Notes under the pieces: generated by a model
Told to the model about the DNA's origin: nothing
The model's database searches: none
The model's input: only the letters and a program-made list of their open reading frames with translations
Program-made: the position numbers and the translations under genes
Part shown: in pieces, positions 1 to 7,669 of the stretch
Numbering within the stretch: the stretch's first letter is position 1
How the letters are laid out: every line of letters begins with the position of its first letter
Assembly: GCF_018129385.1 (NCBI RefSeq)
Contig: NZ_JAFCLN010000019.1
Location: 1 to 64,000 of the forward strand
Reading direction: 5' to 3'
DNA: 64,000 bases
Origin: Bradyrhizobium lablabi
Lineage (GTDB): Bacteria; Pseudomonadota; Alphaproteobacteria; Rhizobiales; Xanthobacteraceae

Positions 1-107
1 CTCACGCGTTGCCCACAGGGTCCACGGCCTCAACAACAACAGACCAGAACGAAACCCGAATTGTGTTACCTATGTCGCCGGTCTAAACTGTTACCTATGT
101 CGCCGGT
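1..107. mobile_element. Probable end of an IS481-type insertion sequence
   Basis: Two direct copies of the 19-mer TGTTACCTATGTCGCCGGT lie at 64-82 and 89-107, 25 bp apart. A doubled TGTTACCTATGTC..CCGGT end is, from memory, typical of IS481-family elements in rhizobia. The stretch 1-63 would then be the non-coding tail inside the element. No transposase is visible because the window starts here. A full-length element cannot be shown, so this could also be a solo remnant. Confidence 0.5.
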
Positions 108-243
108 TGCGCAGCGCCGGGCGGGGGTTGCGCACGGCAGTGCGCGAACGAAGCACTTTGCCTCACCCAGCCCGAAGCAGCATCGCCGATCGATTCCATT
201 TCTCGCGCACTGCCGTGCGCGTAACCCCGCCCAGCGCTTCGCG
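108..243. repeat. Long imperfect inverted repeat upstream of ftsW
   Basis: The arm at 130-147 (GCGCACGGCAGTGCGCGA) is perfectly complementary to 203-220. Pairing continues outward through GGGGTT/AACCCC after a 2-nt bulge and more loosely through the flanking GC-rich bases. The loop is about 55 nt. It could be a palindromic intergenic repeat or a transcript-end structure between the IS end and ftsW. It has no T-run, so a simple Rho-independent terminator is unlikely. Confidence 0.5.
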
Positions 244-292
244 CCACCCGGCCCACAAGGGGGGCGGGATAGAAACAAACATCGCGAATTCA

Positions 293-308
293 TTAACCCC
301 CCGGTAAC
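293..308 (+). promoter_or_regulatory. CtrA-like site upstream of ftsW (weak)
   Basis: TTAA at 293-296 is followed after seven bases by GTAAC at 304-308. This is one mismatch from the CtrA full site TTAA-N7-TTAAC known in alphaproteobacteria. It lies about 50 bp before the ftsW start. Such a site could tie expression to the cell cycle, but short motifs arise by chance, so the call is tentative. Confidence 0.25.
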
Positions 309-355
309 CATCCTCCTCCACCAATGGGACAGACCTCTGCCCATTGGGGACATCC

Positions 356-1507
356 ATGATCTCCCGCGAAGAACGCACGCCGCTGTCTGAATGGTGGTGG
401 ACCGTCGACAAGCCGCTCTTGGCCGCGATCATCGCGTTGATGTTGACCGGGGTCATCCTGTCGCTGGCGGCGAGCCCGCCGGTGGCGACTCGCATCGGAC
501 TTGATCCCTTCCACTTCTTCAGCCGGCACGTGATGTTCCTGGCCCCGGCGCTGATCGTGCTGATCGGCGTCTCCTTCCTCCCGCCGCGGCAGATCCGCCG
601 CGCGGCGCTCTTGGTGTTTGTGCTCAGTATCATCCTGATCGTGGCGACGCTGCTGTTCGGACCCGAGGTAAAAGGCTCGCGGCGCTGGATCACGATCATT
701 GGCGTCAATATCCAGGCCTCGGAATCGGCAAAGCCTGCCTTCGTCGTGATGGCGGCATGGCTGTTTGCGGAATCCACCAAGCGCCCCGAGATGCCCGCGA
801 CCACGATGGCGCTGACCATGCTGCTGATGCTGGTCGCGCTATTGGTGATGGAGCCGGATTTCGGCCAGACCATGCTGATCCTGATGGTGTGGGGCGCGCT
901 GTTCTTCATCGCCGGCATGCGGATGATCTGGGTACTGGGCCTGGCGGGCGCCGCCGCGGCCGGCCTGTTCAGCGCCTATCTGTTCGTGCCGCATGTCGCC
1001 GGCCGCATCAAACGCTTCATGAACCCGGCCTCCGGCGACACCTTTCAGGTCGACATGGCGATGGAAGCCTTTTCCAACGGCGGCTGGTTCGGGCTCGGGC
1101 CGGGCGAGGGCATCGCCAAGCGCAGCCTGCCGGACAGCCACACCGATTTCGTGTTCGCGGTGGCCGCGGAAGAATTCGGCATTATCCTGTGCCTGATGCT
1201 GTTGGCGCTCTATGCCTTCATCGTGATCCGCACGCTGAGCCGCGCTTATGCCAATGAGGACATGTTCGCGCGCTTTGCCGCCTCGGGCCTTGCGATCCTG
1301 TTCGGCGTGCAGGGCGCCATCAACATGGCGGTCAATTTGCAGCTCATCCCCGCCAAGGGCATGACGCTGCCGTTCATTTCCTACGGTGGCTCCTCCATCA
1401 TCTCGCTCGCCTACGGCGTCGGCATGATGCTGGCGCTGACCCGGCTGCGGCCGCGCACCGAGGTGGAGTCGAGCAACGACGCCGTGGCGGCGCGCGGGTA
1501 TGCGTGA
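356..1507 (+). CDS. ftsW: Peptidoglycan polymerase FtsW (SEDS family)
   Basis: FtsW is the septal peptidoglycan glycosyltransferase that works with FtsI at the divisome in the inner membrane. The 383-residue product is strongly hydrophobic with about ten membrane segments. It carries SEDS-family stretches such as KGSRRWI near residue 100, PDSHTDFVFAVAAEE in the large periplasmic loop, and the C-terminal PFISYGGSS. The ATG at 356 gives the expected short cytoplasmic N-terminus (MISREERTPLSEWW); a TTG four codons earlier is less likely. In a canonical dcw cluster murD would precede it, but here the upstream 350 bp hold an IS end and a palindrome, so ftsW may need its own promoter. A palindromic repeat separates it from murG. 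Confidence 0.97.
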   Translation: MISREERTPLSEWWWTVDKPLLAAIIALMLTGVILSLAASPPVATRIGLDPFHFFSRHVMFLAPALIVLIGVSFLPPRQIRRAALLVFVLSIILIVATLLFGPEVKGSRRWITIIGVNIQASESAKPAFVVMAAWLFAESTKRPEMPATTMALTMLLMLVALLVMEPDFGQTMLILMVWGALFFIAGMRMIWVLGLAGAAAAGLFSAYLFVPHVAGRIKRFMNPASGDTFQVDMAMEAFSNGGWFGLGPGEGIAKRSLPDSHTDFVFAVAAEEFGIILCLMLLALYAFIVIRTLSRAYANEDMFARFAASGLAILFGVQGAINMAVNLQLIPAKGMTLPFISYGGSSIISLAYGVGMMLALTRLRPRTEVESSNDAVAARGYA

Positions 1508-1525
1508 GGCTCGACAGCCTCTCCT

Positions 1526-1610
1526 CGTCATTGCGAGGAGCGAAGCGACGAAGCAATCCATTCTTTCCCCGTGCGGTTAAATGGATTGCTTCGCTTCGCT
1601 CGCAATGACG
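1526..1610. repeat. Palindromic intergenic repeat, CGTCATTGCGAG family
   Basis: The left arm begins CGTCATTGCGAGGAGCGAAG and the right arm ends in its near reverse complement, CTTCGCTCGCAATGACG, enclosing GCAATCCATT/AATGGATTGC. The whole unit could fold as a long hairpin in the ftsW-murG gap. The same family recurs at 18222-18310. Confidence 0.85.
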
Positions 1611-1627
1611 GGTATAAGCTGGTCGGC

Positions 1628-2728
1628 ATGGCTGAAAAACCCCTCATCCTCCTCGCCGCGGGCGGCACCGGCGGTCATCTGTTTCCCGCCGAAGCGCTTG
1701 GTGTCGAATTGATCAAGCGCGGATTTCGCGTGCGGCTGGCGACCGACTCGCGCGCGGTGCGCTACAGCGGATTGTTTTCCCGCGACATGATCGACGTGGT
1801 GCCGAGCGAGACCGTGCGCAGCCGCAATCCAATTTCATTGGCGCGCACCGCTGTCATGCTCGGCTATGGCGGCCTGGTCGCGTTCAACCTTGTACGCCGC
1901 CTGAAACCCGCGGCCGTGGTCGGTTTTGGCGGCTATCCGACGCTGCCGCCGCTGATGGCCGCAAAACTGCTCGGCGTGCCCGGCATCATCCACGACGCCA
2001 ACGCGGTGCTCGGCCGCGCCAATCGTTTCCTGTCGACGCGCGTCAATGCGATCGCGACATCGCTGCCCGGCGTGCTCGACCGCGATCCTGCGCTGGCGGG
2101 CAAGGCAACGACCGTCGGCACGCCGATGCGGCCAGCGATCCTCGAAGCCGCCGCGGTGAATTACGCCTCGCCCGAGCCGAATGGCGAGTTGCGGCTGCTG
2201 GTCGTCGGCGGCAGCCAGGGCGCGCGCGTGATGAGCGACATCGTGCCGCCGGCGGTCGAGAAGCTCGATTCCGCGCTGTGGGGCCGCCTCGCGCTGACGC
2301 AGCAGGTACGCGAAGAGGACATGGCGCGCGTGCGCGCGATCTATGACCGGCTCAAGATCAAGGCCGAGCTCGCGCCGTTCTTTTCGGATCTGCCGGCGCG
2401 GTTGGCATCGACCCATCTGGTGATCTCGCGCTCCGGCGCGGGCACCGTTGCCGAGCTCGCCGCGATCGGCCGACCCTCGATCCTGGTGCCGCTGCCGGGC
2501 GCGATCGATCAGGACCAGTTCGCCAATGCCGGCGTGCTCTCGCAGGCCAATGGCGCGGTGCGGATCCGGCAGGCGGAATTCACCCCGGACTGGCTGGCCG
2601 GCGAAATCGCGGCCTTTGCCGCCGAGCCGGCACGGTTGACCGCGATGGCCGCCAATGCGCGAAAAGTCGGCCGGCTCGATGCCGCCGAGCGGCTGGCCGA
2701 TCTGGTAACGAAAGTCGCCGGAATCTGA
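1628..2728 (+). CDS. murG: UDP-GlcNAc:lipid I transferase MurG
   Basis: MurG transfers GlcNAc from UDP-GlcNAc to lipid I on the cytoplasmic face of the membrane, producing lipid II. The 366-residue product begins MAEKPLILLAAGGTGGHLFP, with the nucleotide-fold GGTGGH loop of GT28 enzymes at residues 11-16. A second glycine-rich loop follows (VVGGSQGARV), and SRSGAGTVAELAAIGRPS is the UDP-GlcNAc binding region. The ATG at 1628 places GGTGGH at the usual distance from the N-terminus; the reading frame runs further upstream but only through the palindromic repeat. It precedes murC after a 215-bp gap filled by two more palindromes. Confidence 0.97.
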   Translation: MAEKPLILLAAGGTGGHLFPAEALGVELIKRGFRVRLATDSRAVRYSGLFSRDMIDVVPSETVRSRNPISLARTAVMLGYGGLVAFNLVRRLKPAAVVGFGGYPTLPPLMAAKLLGVPGIIHDANAVLGRANRFLSTRVNAIATSLPGVLDRDPALAGKATTVGTPMRPAILEAAAVNYASPEPNGELRLLVVGGSQGARVMSDIVPPAVEKLDSALWGRLALTQQVREEDMARVRAIYDRLKIKAELAPFFSDLPARLASTHLVISRSGAGTVAELAAIGRPSILVPLPGAIDQDQFANAGVLSQANGAVRIRQAEFTPDWLAGEIAAFAAEPARLTAMAANARKVGRLDAAERLADLVTKVAGI

Positions 2729-2734
2729 CGCCTA

Positions 2735-2814
2735 CGTCATTCCGGGGCGATGCGAAGCATCGAACCCGGAATCTCGAGATTCCGGGTTCGCACTTCGTGC
2801 GCCCCGGAATGACG
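2735..2814. repeat. Palindromic intergenic repeat, GTCATTCCGGGGCG family
   Basis: CGTCATTCCGGGGCG and its reverse complement CGCCCCGGAATGACG bound an almost self-complementary 80-bp unit centred on CTCGAG. Inner arms GAACCCGGAATC/GATTCCGGGTTC pair perfectly. It directly follows the murG stop. Related units lie at 5273-5366 and 29788-29829. Confidence 0.85.
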
Positions 2815-2840
2815 AAAAGTCGGCGTTTTTCATCGTTCTG

Positions 2841-2929
2841 CCGTCATGGCCGGGCTTGTCCCGGCCATCCACGTCTTTCATAAGTCGGTCGGAAGACGTG
2901 GATGCCCGGGACAAGCCCGGGCATGACGG
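2841..2929. repeat. Palindromic intergenic repeat, GTCATGGCCGGGC family
   Basis: The arms CCGTCATGGCCGGGCTTGTC and GACAAGCCCGGGCATGACGG are nearly complementary, and an inner pair (CCACGTCTT/AAGACGTGG) closes a small loop. It is the second of two tandem palindromes between murG and murC. Its last bases supply an ATG at 2923 that is in frame with murC, 21 nt before the preferred start. Confidence 0.85.
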
Positions 2930-2943
2930 AAGGTAAATTCAGC

Positions 2944-4347
2944 ATGCGACTGCCGCGCGAGATCGGACCCATTCATTTCATCGGGATCGGCGGCATCGGC
3001 ATGAGCGGCATCGCCGAAGTCCTCAACAATCTCGGCTACACCGTGCAGGGCTCGGATGCTGCGGACGGCTACAACCTCGATCGGCTGCGCAAGAATGGCG
3101 TGGCGGTCAGCGTCGGCCACAAGGCCGAGAACATCGCGGGCGCCGCCGTCGTCGTCGTCTCGACTGCCATCAAGCGCGACAATCCGGAACTGACGGCAGC
3201 GCGTGAGCAGCGCATTCCGGTGGTGCGCCGCGCTGAGATGCTGGCTGAGTTGATGCGGCTGAAAAGCTGCGTCGCCATTGCCGGCACCCATGGCAAGACC
3301 ACGACCACCACGATGGTCGCAACGCTGCTCGATGCCGGCGGTCTCGACCCCACCGTGGTCAATGGCGGCATCATCAACGCCTATGGTTCCAATGCCCGCA
3401 TGGGCGCCGGCGACTGGATGGTGGTGGAGGCCGACGAGAGCGACGGCACGTTCCTGAAACTGCCGTCCGATGTCGTCATCGTCACCAATATCGACCCGGA
3501 ACATCTCGATCACTTCAAGACGTTCGAGGCGATCCAGGACGCCTTCCGCCATTTCGTCGAGAGCGTGCCGTTCTACGGCTTTGCCGTGATGTGCACCGAT
3601 CATCCGGTGGTCCAAAACCTCGTCGGCAAGGTCGAGGATCGCCGCATCGTCACTTATGGCCAGAATCCGCAGGCTGACGTGCAACTGACGGATCTGGTGC
3701 CGATGGGCGGCGGCTCGAAATTCAAGGTTATGATCCGCGACCGCAAGAGCGGTGCTGTCAGCGAGATTTCGGACATCATGCTGCCGATGCCGGGACGGCA
3801 CAATGCGTCGAATGCGACGGCGGCGATCGCGGTAGCGCACGAACTCGGCGTGTCCGATGATGTGATCCGCAAGGCGCTTGCAGGTTTTGGCGGAGTGAAG
3901 CGGCGCTTCACCCGCACCGGCGAATGGAACGGCGTCACCGTGATCGACGATTATGGCCACCATCCGGTGGAGATATCAGCGGTGCTGAGGGCAGGGCGGG
4001 AATCCACCGACGGCCGGATCATCGCCGTGGTGCAACCGCATCGTTATACGCGGCTGCAATCGCTGTTCGAGGAATTTTGCACCTGCTTCAACGACGCCGA
4101 CGCGGTCGTGGTCGCGGACGTCTATCCCGCGGGCGAGACGCCGATCCCGGGCATCGACCGCGATCATTTCGTCGCCGGCCTGCGCGCCCATGGCCATCGC
4201 GAGGTTGTTCCGTTGCCCAATGCCGGAGAGCTGGCCAGGATCGTGCGCGATCTCGCGAAGAGCGGCGACCTCGTCGTCTGCCTCGGCGCCGGCAACATCA
4301 CGCAATGGGCCTACGCGCTGCCCGGCGAACTGAAGGCATTGGGGTGA
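2944..4347 (+). CDS. murC: UDP-N-acetylmuramate--L-alanine ligase MurC
   Basis: MurC adds L-Ala to UDP-MurNAc using ATP, the first step of stem-peptide synthesis in the cytoplasm. The 467-residue product has the N-terminal Rossmann loop FIGIGGIGMSGIAE, the ATP-binding GTHGKTTTT motif near residue 120, the DESDGTFL segment, and the central NHxxxHP-type DDYGHHPVEI. Length fits the family. ATG 2944 gives MRLPREIGPIHFIG; an in-frame ATG at 2923 comes from the palindromic repeat and would add seven residues. The stop overlaps the murB GTG start by 4 nt (GTGA), implying translational coupling. Confidence 0.97.
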   Translation: MRLPREIGPIHFIGIGGIGMSGIAEVLNNLGYTVQGSDAADGYNLDRLRKNGVAVSVGHKAENIAGAAVVVVSTAIKRDNPELTAAREQRIPVVRRAEMLAELMRLKSCVAIAGTHGKTTTTTMVATLLDAGGLDPTVVNGGIINAYGSNARMGAGDWMVVEADESDGTFLKLPSDVVIVTNIDPEHLDHFKTFEAIQDAFRHFVESVPFYGFAVMCTDHPVVQNLVGKVEDRRIVTYGQNPQADVQLTDLVPMGGGSKFKVMIRDRKSGAVSEISDIMLPMPGRHNASNATAAIAVAHELGVSDDVIRKALAGFGGVKRRFTRTGEWNGVTVIDDYGHHPVEISAVLRAGRESTDGRIIAVVQPHRYTRLQSLFEEFCTCFNDADAVVVADVYPAGETPIPGIDRDHFVAGLRAHGHREVVPLPNAGELARIVRDLAKSGDLVVCLGAGNITQWAYALPGELKALG

Positions 4348-5273
4348 GCGTGCCGACATTTCCCGATATCACTCCGGACCTCAAGGCCGCCATGCCGCAA
4401 CTGCGCGGGCGGCTGCTGGCAAACCAGTCGCTGGCGGAACTGACCTGGTTTCGCGTCGGCGGTCCGGCGCAAGTGCTGTTCACGCCGGCGGATGAAGACG
4501 ATCTCGCCGATTTCTTAAAGCACCTTCCGAAGGAGCTTTCGGTCTACGTCGTCGGCGTCGGCTCCAATCTGATCGTGCGCGATGGCGGCATGCCTGGCGT
4601 GGTGATCCGCCTTGCGCCACGTGCGTTCGGCGAGGCGACGGCCGATGGCGACGTCGTCAGCGCCGGTGCTGCCGCGCTCGACAAGCGGGTGGCGGAGACG
4701 GCGGCGGCAGCGAACATCGGTGGGCTGGAATTCTTCTTCGGCATTCCCGGCACCATCGGCGGCGCGCTGCGGATGAATGCGGGCGCCAATGGCAGCGAGA
4801 CCAAGGATGTGCTCATCGAGGCGACCGGCATCGGCCGCGACGGCACGAAGCATGCCTTCACCAATACCGACATGAAATTCGTCTATCGCAATTCCGGCGT
4901 CGATCCTTCCATCATCTTCACCTCGGCGCGGTTTCGCGGCGCGATCAAATCGCCTGAAGCCATTCGCGCGCGGATGAACGAGGTGCAGACTCACCGCGAA
5001 ACCGCTCAACCGATTCGCGAAAAGACCGGCGGCTCGACCTTCAAGAATCCGCCCGGCAACAGCGCCTGGAAACTGATCGATGCCGCCGGCTGCCGGGGCC
5101 TGCGCGTCGGCGGCGCGCAGGTGTCGGAAATGCACTGCAACTTTTTGATCAACACCGGCAATGCTACCGGGCATGATATTGAAACGCTGGGTGAAACCGT
5201 GCGCGAGCGAGTTAAAGCAAATTCCGGAATCGAGCTACACTGGGAGATCAAGCGGATCGGGATTCCATTGTAG
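4344..5273 (+). CDS. murB: UDP-N-acetylenolpyruvoylglucosamine reductase MurB
   Basis: MurB is a FAD enzyme that reduces enolpyruvyl-UDP-GlcNAc to UDP-MurNAc with NADPH. Visible motifs are the FAD-binding VGVGSNLIVRDGG, the GIPGTIGGALRMNAGANG loop, the catalytic-serine region KTGGSTFKNP, and the C-terminal GAQVSEMHCNFLIN. The chosen GTG at 4344 overlaps the murC stop (GTGA) and yields 309 residues, close to family length; a second GTG at 4350 is possible. The stop codon TAG at 5271-5273 abuts the next palindromic repeat. Confidence 0.95.
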   Translation: MSVPTFPDITPDLKAAMPQLRGRLLANQSLAELTWFRVGGPAQVLFTPADEDDLADFLKHLPKELSVYVVGVGSNLIVRDGGMPGVVIRLAPRAFGEATADGDVVSAGAAALDKRVAETAAAANIGGLEFFFGIPGTIGGALRMNAGANGSETKDVLIEATGIGRDGTKHAFTNTDMKFVYRNSGVDPSIIFTSARFRGAIKSPEAIRARMNEVQTHRETAQPIREKTGGSTFKNPPGNSAWKLIDAAGCRGLRVGGAQVSEMHCNFLINTGNATGHDIETLGETVRERVKANSGIELHWEIKRIGIPL

Positions 5274-5366
5274 TCATTCCGGGGCGCGCGCAGCGCGAAC
5301 CCGGAATCTCGAGGTTGTTGAGCGATGGATTCCGGGTCTGGTCCTTCGGACCATCCCGGAATGACG
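5273..5366. repeat. Palindromic intergenic repeat between murB and ddl
   Basis: GTCATTCCGGGGCGCGCGCA at the left and CATCCCGGAATGACG at the right mark the same family as 2735-2814, with an interrupted middle (ATTCCGGGTCTGGTCCTTCGG). The right end supplies an ATG at 5361 in frame with ddl, 21 nt before the preferred ddl start, the same layout as seen at murC. Confidence 0.8.
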
Positions 5367-5381
5367 AAAGCGAGCTATTTG

Positions 5382-6368
5382 ATGCGCAATACCATCTTCT
5401 TCGGCGGCACCAACAAGGAGCGGCTGGTCTCCGTCGCCTCGGCGCAAGCGCTGTGCGAGGCGCTGCCGGACGCCGACCTCTGGTTCTGGGACATCGCTGA
5501 CACCGTGCATGAGGTGAAGCAGGCAGCACTGCTCGGACATCAGCGTCCATTCGAAGATGAGTTCAAGCCGGAAAGCCGCGGTGTGCCGCTGGCGCAGGCG
5601 CTCGATCGCGCCAAGGCTGAGAGCCGCGTGCTCGTGCTCGGACTGCACGGGGGCAGGGCGGAGAATGGCGAGTTGCAGGTGATGTGCGAGATCCGCGGCA
5701 TCCCTTTCACCGGATCGGGTGCTGCTTCTTCGCATCTTGCGTTCGACAAGTCCGCGGCCAAACGCTTTGCCGCCATCGGCGGCGTGGCATCGCCATCGGG
5801 CATCGATCTCGACAATCTGGATGAAGCGTTTGCGGAATACGGCAAGCTGATCGCAAAGCCGGTCAAGGACGGATCGAGCTACGGCCTGATCTACGTCGTC
5901 GCCAAGCAGGACCTCGTCGCCGTCCGCAATGCGGCGAAGACGGAAGAATATCTGATCGAGCCCTTCATCTCAGGCACCGAGGCGACCTGCGGCGTGCTGG
6001 AGCAGTCGGACGGCAAGATGTTTTCGCTGCCGCCGATCGAGATCGTCGCGGCCGAAGGGCGGTTTGACTACACCGCAAAATATCTTTTGAAGTCGACGCA
6101 GGAGATTTGCCCCGGCCGCTTCACGCCGGAAGTGACGGCGCAATTGCAGGACCTCGCCGTGAAGGCGCATCGCGCGCTGTCATGCTCCGGCTATACGCGG
6201 TCGGACTTCATCATTTCAGAGAAGGGGCCGATTTATCTGGAAACCAACACCCTGCCGGGCCTGACCAAAGCCTCGCTCATTCCAAAGATGCTGAAGGCCC
6301 AGGGCATCGAATTTACCGATTTCCTGCACGACCAGATCGCGCTGGCCGTCAAGCGCACGCAGAAATAG
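5382..6368 (+). CDS. ddl: D-alanine--D-alanine ligase
   Basis: Ddl ligates two D-Ala with ATP for the peptidoglycan stem terminus. The 328-residue ATP-grasp protein starts MRNTIFFGGTNKERLVSVAS and contains LGLHGGRAENGELQ, KPVKDGSSYGL (ATP-binding Lys and Ser-loop), and the metal-binding ETNTLPGLTKASL near the end. ATG 5382 matches the N-terminus of rhizobial homologues as I recall them; ATG 5361 comes from the repeat and adds seven residues. There is no strong Shine-Dalgarno before either. It is followed by a 323-bp gap before ftsQ, wider than in enterobacterial dcw clusters. Confidence 0.93.
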   Translation: MRNTIFFGGTNKERLVSVASAQALCEALPDADLWFWDIADTVHEVKQAALLGHQRPFEDEFKPESRGVPLAQALDRAKAESRVLVLGLHGGRAENGELQVMCEIRGIPFTGSGAASSHLAFDKSAAKRFAAIGGVASPSGIDLDNLDEAFAEYGKLIAKPVKDGSSYGLIYVVAKQDLVAVRNAAKTEEYLIEPFISGTEATCGVLEQSDGKMFSLPPIEIVAAEGRFDYTAKYLLKSTQEICPGRFTPEVTAQLQDLAVKAHRALSCSGYTRSDFIISEKGPIYLETNTLPGLTKASLIPKMLKAQGIEFTDFLHDQIALAVKRTQK

Positions 6369-6691
6369 CGGAAGCCCGCACCGGACCCGCAGCCCTGCGG
6401 GTTCCACGGAACGCGACGTTAATGCGGCAAACCCCTCACACAACGCATCAAATCGGCGTCTGCACCTAACCGATTTACCTTTTGTTTACCTCGAAGACCG
6501 AAGGTTAACGCTGGCGGCGCATGTGGTGTTTGGGCTGCCGGGGCGTGAGCTGTTGCGGATTTCCGCCTCTAGCGACCGCATCGAGGGGAAGCTTCATCTG
6601 CGTGAGGCCATTCTTCAGCCCGGCATGACCGAGACGTCATTTGTGCCAGAACCCGCAAGACGTTGCGGGCAACATTTGACGAGTTCGTGCC
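6369..6691. other. ddl-ftsQ intergenic region
   Basis: No gene is supported here. A perfect hairpin ACCCGCAG/CTGCGGGT lies at 6385-6402 just after ddl without a T-run. A second hairpin CCCGCAA/TTGCGGG lies at 6652-6669, about 20 bp before ftsQ. An AT-richer segment around 6470-6510 holds the CtrA-like site listed separately and is the best place for an ftsQ promoter. Confidence 0.6.
6474..6489 (+). promoter_or_regulatory. CtrA-like site upstream of ftsQ (weak)
   Basis: TTTA-N7-TTTAC differs from TTAA-N7-TTAAC by one base in each half, and a separate TTAAC follows at 6505-6509. In Caulobacter the ftsQA promoter is CtrA-activated, which makes the position sensible. The match is imperfect, so this is only a candidate. 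Confidence 0.25.
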
Positions 6692-7669
6692 ATGGATGGT
6701 GCCGGACGCCTCGCCCGATCGCTGAGGCCCCAAGCTGACCTGAAGGCGGCCGCCATTGGCGCGGTCGTGCTGCTGCGCGAGTATCTGGGCCTGCGCACCT
6801 CGCGCGTGAAGAAAAACACCATCGAGCGTGAGGCGCCGAATCGCATCGTCGCCTGGATCGAGCGCCATCTGCCGCGCCGTTTCGGCCTCACCGCCACCGT
6901 CCTGATCCTGCTCGGCAGCGCCGGTCTCGGCGTGGTCAAGGGCGGTCATATCGAGGAATTTTCGGCGTTCCTCAGCGATACCCGCAACGCGTTCGCCAAT
7001 TCGGCCGGCTTCCGAATCGCCTCGGTCGCCATCAACGGCCGCAAGCAGTTGAGCCAGGACGAGGTGCTCGGCATCGGCGGCATCAGCGGCCGCTCGTCGC
7101 TGCTGTTCCTCGATGCCGTCGCGGTGCGCGACAAGCTGAAGGCCAATCCGTGGATTGCGGACGCCACGGTGCTGAAATTCTATCCCGGCCATCTCCAGAT
7201 CGACATCGTGGAGCGCACGGCATTTGCGCTGTGGCAGCAGGGCGGCCGGCTCGCGGTGATTGCCGACGACGGCGCGGTGCTGGAGCCCTATGTATCGCGC
7301 CGCTTCGTCACGCTGCCGCTGGTGGTCGGCAAGGGCGCCGAGACCCGCGCTCGCGATTTCCTCGCGCTGCTGGCGCGCTATCCGCAGGTGCACTCGGTGA
7401 CGAAAGCCGCGATCTTCGTCGGCGAGCGGCGCTGGAATCTGCGGCTGAAGGACGGCCTCGATATCCGCCTGCCGGAGAACGACGTCGGCAACGCGCTCGC
7501 CGCCCTCAGCAAGCTGGACAAGGAAGACAGGCTGTTCTCGCGCGACATCGTCGCGATCGACATGCGCCTGCCGGACCGGTTGACGGTGCAATTGTCCGAG
7601 GACGCCGCCAAGGCGCGCGAAGAGCTGTTCAAGGACAAGAAGAAGAAAAAGGCCGGTGACTCAGCATGA
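6692..7669 (+). CDS. ftsQ: Cell division protein FtsQ
   Basis: FtsQ is a bitopic inner-membrane divisome protein linking early and late division proteins. The 325-residue product has a long cytoplasmic N-terminus, one membrane segment near residues 66-85 (FGLTATVLILLGSAGLGVV), and a periplasmic POTRA/beta region beginning FRIASVAINGRKQLSQDEVL. ATG 6692 gives MDGAGRLARS, the usual start in Bradyrhizobium-type FtsQ. The tail is Lys-rich (KDKKKKKAGDSA). The stop overlaps ftsA by 4 nt (ATGA), so ftsQ and ftsA are translationally coupled. Confidence 0.94.
   Translation: MDGAGRLARSLRPQADLKAAAIGAVVLLREYLGLRTSRVKKNTIEREAPNRIVAWIERHLPRRFGLTATVLILLGSAGLGVVKGGHIEEFSAFLSDTRNAFANSAGFRIASVAINGRKQLSQDEVLGIGGISGRSSLLFLDAVAVRDKLKANPWIADATVLKFYPGHLQIDIVERTAFALWQQGGRLAVIADDGAVLEPYVSRRFVTLPLVVGKGAETRARDFLALLARYPQVHSVTKAAIFVGERRWNLRLKDGLDIRLPENDVGNALAALSKLDKEDRLFSRDIVAIDMRLPDRLTVQLSEDAAKAREELFKDKKKKKAGDSA

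Noticed and set aside
64..107. Two direct repeats with a short spacer, CRISPR-like at first sight
   Set aside because: Only two copies with a 6-bp gap and no cas genes; an IS end fits better.
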